NCBI GenBank assembly: GCA_965220045.1
Contig: OZ244803.1
Location: 3,162,001-3,226,000 of the forward strand
Origin: VXOZ01 sp965220045
GTDB taxonomy: Bacteria; Chloroflexota; UBA11872; VXOZ01
Direction: 5' to 3'
DNA: 64,000 nucleotides
Shown here: piece by piece, positions 1-8,410 of the stretch
Layout of the letters: each line of letters opens with the position of its first letter
How positions within the stretch are numbered: the stretch's first letter is position 1
Program-made: the position numbers and the translations under genes
Notes under the pieces: model-generated
Databases searched by the model: none
What the model saw: only the letters and a program-made list of their open reading frames with translations
What the model was told of the DNA's origin: nothing

Positions 1-126
1 GAACGTTGCGACGCCACAGCCAAATGCGTCTGCGATGCCAGTCCTTTTGCCGCTTGTGTTTCGCCGGTACGGCTTCTATCATGAGCGCAAGCGCAAACTG
101 ACGCATACACCCAAACGGAGGACCCC

Positions 127-1107
127 ATGCCAGGCCCGGACAAAGTGAGAATCTGTATGATCGGCGCGGGCAGTCTCGCCAACGCCATGCACTATCCGTC
201 GCTGAGTGAGATGGATGACGTGGAGATTGCCGGCACGTGCGATCTGGACGCCGACCGGCTGCAGCAAACGGCGGCTAAGTTCAACATCGCCAACACCTAC
301 TCCGACTATCGCGAGATGCTCGACAAAGAAAAGCCTGACGGCGTCTACTGCCTCATGCCGCCGCACCATCTCTACGACATTTCGATTAACGTCCTGCAGC
401 GTGGGCACCATCTCTTCGTGGAGAAGCCGCCGGGACTCAACGCGTACCAAACCAGCAGCATGGCCAAGACCGCCGCCAAGTACGGTGCGCTCACCATGAC
501 GGCTTTCAACCGCCGCTTCATTCCGCTCATGCGCGAAGTGCGCGCCCAAGTCGAGGCGCGCGGGCCCATCATCCAGTTTCAGTCGGTCTTCCTCAAGCAC
601 CAGTTCACGACGCCCGGCGATCTCCCCTACTATGGCGGTGCGACCGACATTCTCAGTTGCGACGCGGTCCACGCGGTGGACGTGTGCCGCTGGCTCGGCG
701 GCAGCGACGTGTCAGCCGTGGCCAGCGACGTACGCGAGGTGTACGCCGATTACCCCAACGTCTTCAATGCGCTCATCAAGTTCGACAACGGCTGCGCCGG
801 CTTCCTGCAGGCGAACTGGGTTGCCGGTACACGGCGGCACATCTTCGAGATCCACGGCAATGGCATCACCGCCTACATCGACCCGGACGATACGGCCAGG
901 GTCTATGCGGACGGCAACGGCGAGCCGACGGTGCTGGACGTCAACACGTCCGCGGGCAACGACGCGCGCTATCACGCCTATGGCTTCTTTGGCGAAAACC
1001 GCCATTTCATCGACTGCATCAAGACCGGCCGCCAGCCCGATACGAACTTCACCGATGCCACGAAGACCATGGAACTCGTAGATTCCATCTACCACTCGGT
1101 GTTGTAA
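127..1107 (+). CDS. Gfo/Idh/MocA family oxidoreductase
   Basis: Probable cytoplasmic NAD(P)-dependent oxidoreductase of a sugar or cyclitol, 326 residues, a usual length for the family. The N-terminal Rossmann strand with the glycine-rich turn (IGAGSLAN) is at about residues 11-18, followed by the acidic strand end CDLD and the family motif VEKPPG near residue 98. The C-terminal half is the alpha/beta Gfo/Idh/MocA substrate domain. The ATG at 127 follows a GGAG ribosome site about 7 bases upstream. It stands alone before a 360-base gap, so context does not give the substrate. A second member of the same family lies at 25374. Family assignment is firm; the substrate is unknown. Confidence 0.85.
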   Translation: MPGPDKVRICMIGAGSLANAMHYPSLSEMDDVEIAGTCDLDADRLQQTAAKFNIANTYSDYREMLDKEKPDGVYCLMPPHHLYDISINVLQRGHHLFVEKPPGLNAYQTSSMAKTAAKYGALTMTAFNRRFIPLMREVRAQVEARGPIIQFQSVFLKHQFTTPGDLPYYGGATDILSCDAVHAVDVCRWLGGSDVSAVASDVREVYADYPNVFNALIKFDNGCAGFLQANWVAGTRRHIFEIHGNGITAYIDPDDTARVYADGNGEPTVLDVNTSAGNDARYHAYGFFGENRHFIDCIKTGRQPDTNFTDATKTMELVDSIYHSVL

Positions 1108-1470
1108 AGGCTCAAAGGCAACCGTCTTAGAGACATCTCAATCCCGTTCCTGAAGCTCTGCTGTCGTGGAGACCAAATCGACGCGCAATGGTCTCCATCC
1201 TGCCATAAGGATAGGAGCGCCTTGCCTCTTCTCACAGCCGCAAGAGCGGGATCGCCACTTCGGGCGGTCTTCACATTCTCTTCGTATTTGGGGTGTACGT
1301 TAAGCTTTGTGCCCAGCACGGAATGCGCCGCTTCCCCCATGGTTGGCCGCATGCTCCCTGCGGAAACGACGCCGGTCGCAATCAGACGGTAGCACGATTG
1401 CCTGGCTGTCGCAGTCTGTCAAATTGGGATGCACGTTCCAGTCCAAAGCCGCTTGAAATGAGGCAAATGA
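1108..1470. other. Intergenic region with one inverted repeat
   Basis: No convincing gene is seen here. A perfect 9-base inverted repeat (TGGAGACCA at 1167-1175 and TGGTCTCCA at 1189-1197, 13-base loop) lies 60 bases after the oxidoreductase stop. It has no T-run, so it is only a possible transcript-end structure. Confidence 0.4.
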
Positions 1471-1488
1471 ATGACCAGAGATTTCGCG

Positions 1489-2205
1489 ATGAGATTGCTA
1501 ACGCTGATGCTGATAGCGTGGCTGGCCGTCGGCTGCGGTTCCGACGATAGCGGCAGCGCTACAAGTGCCGCAACGACGGAGGGAGACGCCCCGGCAACGT
1601 CCGCCGGACAGGCCGGCGCGAGAGAATTCAAGGCTGAGGTGTGGGCCGATAACTGGTTCGCGCTTTACGTCAACGGGGAACTGGTCGGCGAGGATTCGGT
1701 GCCGATCACGACGGAGCGCTCCTTCAACGCCGAGACGATCACCTTCACCGCCGCGTATCCCCTGACCATCGCCATCGAAGCCAAGGACTTCAAGGAGACC
1801 GATTCGGGGCTCGAGTATATCGGCGAGCGCAACCAGCAGATGGGCGACGGCGGCATCATCGCGCAAATCACCGACCTGAGCACCGGCAATGTGGTGGCCG
1901 TGACCAACAGCGGGTGGAAAGTGCTGGTGATCCACCGCGCTCCCTTAAACCCCGATTGCGAGGAGGCGGCCAACCCCGATACCGCCTGCCGCTTTGAAAA
2001 GTCGGAAGCCCCGGCCGGCTGGACGAGCGCCGACTTCGACGCAAGCCAATGGGTCACGGCCACCGAGTGGTCTGAAGGCGCTGTGCGTCCCAAAGACGGC
2101 TACAACCAAATCCGATGGCACGATTCCGCCCAACTCATCTGGGGCAGCGACCTGGAAGTGGATAACACCATCCTCCTGCGCCTCACCGTGCCTGCGCCTG
2201 AATGA
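1489..2205 (+). CDS. Secreted lipoprotein with a jelly-roll-like domain
   Basis: Predicted lipoprotein of 238 residues from the ATG at 1489; an ATG at 1471 would add six residues. The signal peptide is short and hydrophobic and ends in the lipobox LAVGC, so the mature protein should start at Cys and be anchored on the outer face of the membrane. A Ser/Gly/Ala-rich linker follows, then a beta-rich domain with ADNWFALYVNGELV, a pattern common in galactose-binding-like beta-sandwiches attached to glycoside hydrolases. Two cysteine-bearing segments (NPDCEEAANPDTAC) may form a disulfide. No catalytic motif is visible. Carbohydrate binding is an inference from fold resemblance only. Confidence 0.6.
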   Translation: MRLLTLMLIAWLAVGCGSDDSGSATSAATTEGDAPATSAGQAGAREFKAEVWADNWFALYVNGELVGEDSVPITTERSFNAETITFTAAYPLTIAIEAKDFKETDSGLEYIGERNQQMGDGGIIAQITDLSTGNVVAVTNSGWKVLVIHRAPLNPDCEEAANPDTACRFEKSEAPAGWTSADFDASQWVTATEWSEGAVRPKDGYNQIRWHDSAQLIWGSDLEVDNTILLRLTVPAPE

Positions 2206-2459
2206 CCTATCGATGGGCTAGGAATGACGCTCTCGGCGCATGGAAGCACGGATTGTGCCTCAGCATCGATCCGGGCTCTCTATCTTTTTTTCGCAGCACC
2301 AAATGTCAGCTACTTAACTGACGTAGATCTCCCTATTCCCTGAGTTCCCGAATTTCTAGTTCTCACATGTTGCAATCGGATGATTGAGCCGGTTTAGGTA
2401 TACACCTCCACACGGCCATTGATGCTATATTGTTCCCCTTGCCTTGCTGGATTGAAGAC

Positions 2460-2486
2460 GACTACATCCCCAACTATTATGTAGTC
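2460..2486. promoter_or_regulatory. Inverted repeat abutting the methyltransferase start
   Basis: GACTACAT (2460-2467) and ATGTAGTC (2479-2486) form a perfect 8-base inverted repeat with an 11-base spacer, ending one base before the ATG at 2488. No Shine-Dalgarno sequence is visible there. It could be an operator or an mRNA hairpin that limits translation. The GACT...AGTC arms recall controller-protein boxes of some restriction-modification systems, but no controller gene is seen. Confidence 0.4.
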
Positions 2487-2487
2487 T

Positions 2488-3741
2488 ATGAGACAAACGA
2501 AACTTCTGCGGGGTCTGAACGTTGGGGATGCCCAGGAGCTCCTCAAGCTTTGGAAGGGGCTGTCTCCGCCACGTACTATTGTCACGTCCCCGCCCTACCT
2601 GGATATGCATGATTACGGGAATAGATCGCAAATCGGCAGCCGTGGTCAGGCCGTCGAGGAATATCTGATCCAGATGTCGAGGTTGTTTCGCGATTGTTAT
2701 CGTATTGCGGCAGCAGATGCGACTTTCTGGCTAGTCGCGGGTGCCGTACGAAGAAAGGGACGCCTCATCTCCTTGCCAGACAAAATTGCCATGTGCGCAG
2801 AAGAGGCAGGATGGATTCTAAGAGAGTCAATAACCTGGGATAAGCAGAAGGCCCTTCCTTGGACACATCACGGTGAACTCAGGGACATTACTGAACAGGT
2901 ACTCCTATTCTCGAAAGGGGATTGCTTTCGCTTTGAGGCTTTAGACCTCCGATCACCCATTCCTATGTCAATCTGGTGGCGTAGGTACCCTGAACGCTAT
3001 TCCCCGAATGGAGCGATGCCTACGAATCTTTGGAGCATTCCAATACCTACACAAGGGTCTTGGGCTGGCATTCGGACACACTTTTGTCCTTTCCCAGAGG
3101 AGCTTACCTATAGGATGCTATCCTTAACCACCGAAAAAGGAGATACGGTCTTGGACCCACTGGCAGGAATCGGGTCGGTGCCCGCCATGGCGGAGGCGAT
3201 GGGTAGAATCGGTTATGGACTTGAACTAACAGCCAAATATGCGTCATCATACGATCACACAGCACGGTCTGCCAGGGACTTTCTCGCTCGACTAGGAAGA
3301 GACTCCTCTCGCAGAAGGACATTCCACCAAACCATTGTAGAACTTAGGCTGCTGAAGTTTGCAAAACTTCTGGGTAGGCGAATCCAGGAGGCTGGTGTTG
3401 CAGTGTTATGGGTACGGACATCCAAGAATAGATGCCCTCCACGGAGAGAGTACGATGTAATATCGGCTCAATTCGAGGTTGTTGTGGCTGACCAGTCCGT
3501 GTCGGAATCCGTTCTCTCAGTTGCTCAATCCGCCATTGAGCGCCCACCACTCTCGAAGTTTGGTGTTGAAGCGAAGCTTGTCCTGGTAAGTCTTGCGAAT
3601 TCCGACATGGACGGGTACTGGTATAAGTCGGGACGATTCTGGAATGCGCCAGACACCGAGCGGCCAGAAGGGGGTGAGCCCCACGTGGTGGCGAAATTCA
3701 GACCGGAACCTGATCGAATTGATGATACCCCATATACGTAG
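2488..3741 (+). CDS. DNA methyltransferase, beta class (N4-cytosine or N6-adenine)
   Basis: SAM-dependent DNA methyltransferase of 417 residues. Catalytic motif IV is TSPPY at residues 33-37, and the SAM-binding motif I is DPLAGIGS at 223-230, preceded by the FPEEL/YRML motif X region. Motif IV before motif I is the circularly permuted beta-class order. TSPPY is more typical of N4-cytosine enzymes, but N6-adenine is not excluded. A C-terminal extension of about 150 residues is unassigned and may hold target recognition. It is the first gene of a three-gene same-strand cassette with visibly lower GC than its neighbours, which suggests transfer. No restriction endonuclease is recognisable next to it. 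Class is firm; the modified base and target are unknown. Confidence 0.85.
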   Translation: MRQTKLLRGLNVGDAQELLKLWKGLSPPRTIVTSPPYLDMHDYGNRSQIGSRGQAVEEYLIQMSRLFRDCYRIAAADATFWLVAGAVRRKGRLISLPDKIAMCAEEAGWILRESITWDKQKALPWTHHGELRDITEQVLLFSKGDCFRFEALDLRSPIPMSIWWRRYPERYSPNGAMPTNLWSIPIPTQGSWAGIRTHFCPFPEELTYRMLSLTTEKGDTVLDPLAGIGSVPAMAEAMGRIGYGLELTAKYASSYDHTARSARDFLARLGRDSSRRRTFHQTIVELRLLKFAKLLGRRIQEAGVAVLWVRTSKNRCPPRREYDVISAQFEVVVADQSVSESVLSVAQSAIERPPLSKFGVEAKLVLVSLANSDMDGYWYKSGRFWNAPDTERPEGGEPHVVAKFRPEPDRIDDTPYT

Positions 3742-3929
3742 GTACAATTGCGAATCCGTTGAAGTATCCAATAACGTTGAACCACAAGTTTGCACAGAGG
3801 ATTCAGATAGGCATAGTTGAGTTCGTGACCCATATAAGGTGGAAACGGGCGAGGGCAAGTGGGGCGAAAGAGATGGGGCTTCGTACGTTCAGTCGGTAAG
3901 ACGGAAAACACCAGTTAGCTGGAGGCGTC

Positions 3930-5471
3930 ATGCGCATACCCGCAATAAAGGTGCATCAATGGTTGACAGAGTGGGATTCCTTTCGTTTTAGTGATGATGA
4001 CCGGCAACGAAAGCCCGAACCTTATTTCTATTTGTCGTCTATACCAGCTTCAACCTTAAGGAGATTGTCAAACGTACCAAGGAGAGGATTAGAACACGCA
4101 CCTGGGCGCCAAGTGGCATCCGGGCCAAGGGCTGAAGACCTAGGTATTCAGCGTGCATTTGAAGTTGGAAGAGCTGACACAATAAGGGAATTTGTAAGAG
4201 CTGGCTATCCTTGGGCTACCCTCAGTAAATCAGATAAGAAGAGTTTTCCTAATCTGAAGAAGCCCGGGTGGTTGGCAACTGCTCTTGTATTGAACATTGT
4301 CAAAGAGACAACTGTTAGAGAAAACACTAACCCGGACCCCCGCGACTTAGTCGCAATTGAAGAGACCGGGCCGAATACTGCCCAAGTTGTACTGCCGCCC
4401 GGGGCCGAGTCACCGGACTGGCAGCCCTTTGGTCGCATACGTCCCCTAGAAGTCATAGACGGACAGCACCGATTACTTGCGATCGATGATCAGGAACCAC
4501 AAGCTAGAGAATTCGAACTTCCCGTAGTCTTGTTTGACGATTTGGACATTAGTTGGCAAGCTTATCTGTTTTGGACAATCAACATAAGTCCTAAACGCAT
4601 AAGCCCTTCACTGGCATACGACCTGTATCCGTTACTTCGAACAGAAGAGTGGCTCGATCCAGTTCCAGGTCCCTTAGCGTATCGCGAGACTCGTGCGCAA
4701 GAATTAACGGAAGCCCTTTGGAGTAATCCAGAAAGCCCCTGGTACCAGAGAATCGGCATGCTAGGACGAGAACGAGGGCTTGTTACACAGGCCGCATTTG
4801 TAAGGTCACTTACACTTAGCTACTTACGACGTTCCGACTTTGAAAGCGGTAGACCGGGAGGATTGTTTGGGGCACCGCTAAGTAATACTGCGGAGCACTT
4901 GTTGTTCTGGAGTCGGTCACAACAGGCAGCCTATCTGACGTTTCTATGGGAAAGATTAGAAAAGGCTATTGATGACACTGACCCCCCTTGGGCTCGTCAT
5001 ATACGCGAACACTCAGTAGGGGAACAGCTTGCATTTCCTGCCGAGAGGAATCCTGCCTTCACTGGCACATATTCCCTTTTGGCCACTGACCAGGGCGTGA
5101 GAGGTTTTCTGCAAGTTTCAAACGACTTTTCATTCTCCTTAGTCGATGAACTTGACATCGATTCATGGCTTCCCGCTGATCATGGCTCCGCAGTTGTGGT
5201 CGACGAAATTAACGCTGCATTACAGATTCTTCGAGACGGTTCCCAAAGTGCAGAATTTGTCGATGAGTTTTGTAAGTGCGTAGCTGAATTTGATTGGAGA
5301 ACTCTGGCAACCCCAGGCATTTCGGAAGAAACAAGAAATCGTCAAGCATTATATAGGACAGGTACTGGCTACCGTGAGGTCAGACGGCAATTGCTCTTCC
5401 ATTTAGCTGGGCAGCCAAGAGAGCTCTTTGCTGTTACCGCAAAGAGAATTATAAGACAGCTTGGCTATTGA
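3930..5471 (+). CDS. DGQHR-domain protein (DndB-like)
   Basis: Protein of 513 residues with the signature DGQHR at 177-181 (context EVIDGQHRLLAI) and an upstream GIQRA motif at 72-76, as in DndB and related proteins of DNA-modification systems, where the domain is linked to DNA binding or regulation of modification. The part after about residue 230 is helical and unassigned. The ATG at 3930 has GGAGG five bases upstream. It follows the methyltransferase after 188 bases without a gene and meets the next gene almost directly. No DndA, C, D or E genes are in the window, so this is not a classical phosphorothioation locus. Domain call is good; role in the cassette is inferred. Confidence 0.75.
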   Translation: MRIPAIKVHQWLTEWDSFRFSDDDRQRKPEPYFYLSSIPASTLRRLSNVPRRGLEHAPGRQVASGPRAEDLGIQRAFEVGRADTIREFVRAGYPWATLSKSDKKSFPNLKKPGWLATALVLNIVKETTVRENTNPDPRDLVAIEETGPNTAQVVLPPGAESPDWQPFGRIRPLEVIDGQHRLLAIDDQEPQAREFELPVVLFDDLDISWQAYLFWTINISPKRISPSLAYDLYPLLRTEEWLDPVPGPLAYRETRAQELTEALWSNPESPWYQRIGMLGRERGLVTQAAFVRSLTLSYLRRSDFESGRPGGLFGAPLSNTAEHLLFWSRSQQAAYLTFLWERLEKAIDDTDPPWARHIREHSVGEQLAFPAERNPAFTGTYSLLATDQGVRGFLQVSNDFSFSLVDELDIDSWLPADHGSAVVVDEINAALQILRDGSQSAEFVDEFCKCVAEFDWRTLATPGISEETRNRQALYRTGTGYREVRRQLLFHLAGQPRELFAVTAKRIIRQLGY

Positions 5472-5490
5472 GGAGCGGGTTCTAGATTCA

Positions 5491-6795
5491 GTGCCAACTA
5501 TGTCAGGACAATCAGCTTCAGCTTCCAAACTATCTCAGCTCCTTAATTGGAGCTCACCTCAAGAAATCCTAACGAGTCTGACAAACGTCTGTACCAGCAG
5601 ACAATGGCTTTCCTCCAACCACCCCTACTCGGATGTAGTAGCTGCGCTTCATGGCAACCAAAGTATCAATGGGGCCATGCTAGCGGAGTTTATAGCTTAT
5701 TCCATCCCCCTGCACGTAGCTGATGGATGGGTCTTCCTTGCTAGAGCCTTCGATGCGATCAAAGCTGGTGACACTAGAAGCGCAGTACATATGGCCTACT
5801 ATGCTGAGCTTCGGGCAGCTATGTCTTTGCTGGCATCTGAGGGAATTGGGGTATTCAATTACAGACATGTCGCTATTGGACAAAACTACGCAACTATCGA
5901 CGCTACTGGCACTAACACCCACTATGCAACCTGGGAGCTGATGGAGACATGGGGCAACGATCCCAAGAGGTCGTCTACAATATTGGATGCGATTTCAGTG
6001 GAACAAAGGACGATTAGCGAGTGGTTCAGCGAGGCGAGCATTCTCAACTCAGTACAGCACGTAGTAGCTGGAGATTGGCTAAAGGCATGGAGCATCGACC
6101 TTAGTTTCTTCTTGAAGGATCGCAACTTACGAAATGAAGTAAGCTATCGACCTAGTCGGATTGTACATAGTCCCAGTGCAGGCTCTGTCAAGGAACAATT
6201 GATCGACCCTTTTCTAATTTCATGGAACTCACTTCAACCATCTTCCGACCGTGGAGGGGCTTTAGTTGACCAGGACCTCTTATTGCTCGCTCTGTCTCAT
6301 GCTCGCGATCGGCAGAATATCACTCAATTACAGTGGGAGCAGTTCGTTGACCAACAGCTATCTGCAGCATCCTCTAGCCTTCGGAAATATCTGAAAGACC
6401 CCTTGAGTGGGTCTCAGGATATCTTCACTTGGGCACAAGATCCTTCTGTTCCACCCAAAGTTAATTCTGTAGTTTCCAGAGCTACGTTACTGCTCAGGAT
6501 TGCTAATGCAGTCTGCGCCTCAAGATTAGATCAAGCCAATGTCATGAAGGTCGACTTAGAGTTTTGGTGGGATAGTCTTGGTCAGGACTGTGGCTTTTGG
6601 GAATCAGGCGATGATCCCGACGTTCTTACTGATCTTTGGATGGATGTGTCGAACGCCATTAGTGATGTGGAAGTCGGTTTAGGGACGCTTGGGCCCCAAT
6701 TTACTAGGGTACAAGCCTATAAGCTTGTTGGGTCTGCGGTGACCCTTACACAACATCCCAGGGCACTTTTGTGGTTGCTCGGTCTAGATCGCTGA
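5491..6795 (+). CDS. Uncharacterised helical protein, HEPN-like features
   Basis: About 434 residues, no family recognised with confidence. Numbered from an in-frame TTG at 5461, it has an AYYAELRAA segment at 112-120 followed by LL and a nearby RH, and a DRNLRNEVSYRP segment at 220-231. Both resemble conserved parts of HEPN-type helical domains, which include nucleases of defence systems. The start is unclear: TTG 5461 overlaps the DGQHR gene by 11 bases; GTG 5491 has AGGAG about 15 bases upstream; ATG 5500 is also possible. The tight junction suggests co-translation with the DGQHR gene. AT-richer codon use is shared with the two upstream genes. A toxin or effector role is an inference only. 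Confidence 0.6.
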   Translation: MPTMSGQSASASKLSQLLNWSSPQEILTSLTNVCTSRQWLSSNHPYSDVVAALHGNQSINGAMLAEFIAYSIPLHVADGWVFLARAFDAIKAGDTRSAVHMAYYAELRAAMSLLASEGIGVFNYRHVAIGQNYATIDATGTNTHYATWELMETWGNDPKRSSTILDAISVEQRTISEWFSEASILNSVQHVVAGDWLKAWSIDLSFFLKDRNLRNEVSYRPSRIVHSPSAGSVKEQLIDPFLISWNSLQPSSDRGGALVDQDLLLLALSHARDRQNITQLQWEQFVDQQLSAASSSLRKYLKDPLSGSQDIFTWAQDPSVPPKVNSVVSRATLLLRIANAVCASRLDQANVMKVDLEFWWDSLGQDCGFWESGDDPDVLTDLWMDVSNAISDVEVGLGTLGPQFTRVQAYKLVGSAVTLTQHPRALLWLLGLDR

Positions 6796-7168
6796 AGAGG
6801 TATTCATTTTTCAGTGAAATTAAGCTCGGAGAACTATGACAGATAGTCCAAGGAAAAGCAGAGCAAAGGACAGATATTATCAATTCAGGCTTGCGAATTC
6901 TCCTATCCGTCTTAGTGTTTTGCGCTATAGTTAGAGGACTTTCTGACCGGACCGGAACAGCACCGAGCCACTTAGATCCTGATGCCACTCTAAGTACTTC
7001 ACACAATTGCGAACCGCAAGTCATAATATTGAACGAACTCTACGCATTGAGTGAGCGGTAACTCTCGCAACGTGCCGAAGAATTGGCCTTTAAGTTGGCG
7101 ACAGTCTGCTGAATTCGAACCACTGCTAGTCCCCACGGTTGAGAGCACAAAGAGGTAGAAGGAATCCC
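6796..7168. other. Intergenic region after the modification cassette
   Basis: No gene, repeat or RNA is recognised. Base composition is still AT-richer, like the cassette, up to about 7100, so the boundary of the low-GC segment is probably near here. Confidence 0.4.
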
Positions 7169-8098
7169 ATGGATCGGATTTGGCTGCGGTGGTGGGGGTG
7201 TGGGGCGTTTGACGTGCGTTTTGGCGACGTGAACATCGCCTTTGATCCCTATCTCTTTGGGGAGAACCTGGAAAACGCGCAACCCATCTACGACTATATC
7301 TTCATCAGCCACGAGCATTTCGACCACTGTCATCCCAAGACGCTGCGCAAGCTCTGCCGGGGGGAGCGCTTTAAGCAGATGTTCGTGCCGCCGGGGGCGG
7401 TGTGGCCGGACGAGCCGATTGACGAAAAGTACGGCGACGCGGCGTTTTCCCGCGATTTGCCCATCACCAAGCACGTGCCCGCGGACAAAGTGCAGGTGAT
7501 GTATCCCAAGCACCAGAACGAACTGCAGCGCGGCCGGCCGTGGGCGGGCACGGCGCACGTGCGCGAGTTCCCGGGTCCCGCTGAGCTTGATCTCGGTCCG
7601 CTGCACGTGGAAACCATCGAGAGCGGTGAAAACCAACGTCCCGACCTGCCGAACCTCGGTTTTCTCGTGACGCATAAGGCATTGGATGTTTCGTTCCTGC
7701 ACATTGGCGACGCCTGGGCGGCGTATCCCGCCATGGCGGCGTTGCGCGGGCGGGTGGACTTTGCCATTCACATGAAACTCGGCCTGACGCCAACCACATC
7801 GGACAACCAAAACACTGAGCTTGAGGACTTCGTGGACTACATCCGCCCGCATGCGCTGATCCCGGTGCATTACCGCACCGACCGCAAGTCAGACCCGGTG
7901 CCGGAGGGACACTGGCCGCCCAACGCGAGCGACGTGGGGGCCTTCATCGAGTACTATCGTGAGAAGGTTGGCGCGCAGACCCAGGTGCTGCCGTTCACGG
8001 CGGGCGTCGAATATGCGGTCACGCTGCCGGAGAAACGGGTGGAGTGGCAGTGGGAGTGGGTGAACACGTGGGACGTGCCGCCGTGGCGGGAAGGCTAG
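7169..8098 (+). CDS. Metallo-beta-lactamase-fold hydrolase
   Basis: Putative metal-dependent hydrolase of 309 residues from the ATG at 7169, which has AGAAGGA about 6 bases upstream; a TTG at 7139 would add ten residues without a ribosome site. The metal motif SHEHFDHCHP (HxHxDH type) is near residues 48-57. A later histidine in IPVHY and an aspartate in HIGDAWAAYP complete the expected ligand set. It resembles the UlaG-like branch (lactonase or phosphodiesterase-like activities), but the substrate cannot be read from sequence. High-GC codon use matches the chromosome, not the cassette upstream. Confidence 0.75.
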   Translation: MDRIWLRWWGCGAFDVRFGDVNIAFDPYLFGENLENAQPIYDYIFISHEHFDHCHPKTLRKLCRGERFKQMFVPPGAVWPDEPIDEKYGDAAFSRDLPITKHVPADKVQVMYPKHQNELQRGRPWAGTAHVREFPGPAELDLGPLHVETIESGENQRPDLPNLGFLVTHKALDVSFLHIGDAWAAYPAMAALRGRVDFAIHMKLGLTPTTSDNQNTELEDFVDYIRPHALIPVHYRTDRKSDPVPEGHWPPNASDVGAFIEYYREKVGAQTQVLPFTAGVEYAVTLPEKRVEWQWEWVNTWDVPPWREG

Positions 8099-8127
8099 CC
8101 GCGCCCTCGGGCATGAACGGCGCGTGC

Positions 8128-8143
8128 TGTTTCACGTGAAACA
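8128..8143. promoter_or_regulatory. parS centromere site 1
   Basis: TGTTTCACGTGAAACA, a perfect 16-base palindrome identical to the consensus ParB (Spo0J) binding site. The symmetry extends two bases on each side, giving a 20-base palindrome at 8126-8145. ParB loaded here would spread and recruit SMC for origin segregation. No parA or parB gene is in the window. Confidence 0.9.
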
Positions 8144-8241
8144 GCGCTTGGCACAGGCAGCGGTATACGAAGTGATGCCCTGCGAATGTCGCTGCTCTGT
8201 CTCCCACCGGCAGGCGTAAGCTACGCGCTGCTCACGTTACC

Positions 8242-8257
8242 TGTTTCACGTGAAACA
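8242..8257. promoter_or_regulatory. parS centromere site 2
   Basis: A second perfect TGTTTCACGTGAAACA, 114 bases from the first, in the same gap upstream of recF. Two perfect copies this close make chance very unlikely. parS sites cluster near the replication origin in most bacteria, which agrees with the neighbouring recF. No DnaA-box cluster is visible in this gap. Confidence 0.9.
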
Positions 8258-8410
8258 ACCCGGTCGTAAGCCGGGCAGCGGCACCCACGGCAAGGCGAAT
8301 CATCAACTGCCGCCTAGCCGCACCCACTGACATCTCCCGAGTCGCTCGCGTTGTATATTTAAGGTCGGATGATCGGCCTGTGTGCCACGTAGCAGACGGC
8401 AGAACGCACC

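Noticed and set aside
3930..5471. Classical Dnd phosphorothioation locus
   Set aside because: Only the DGQHR domain is shared; cysteine desulfurase, PAPS-reductase-like, SMC-like and DndE genes are absent.
8099..8410. Replication origin with DnaA boxes in the parS gap
   Set aside because: No TTATNCACA-type boxes or AT-rich unwinding stretch can be seen; parS alone does not define oriC.
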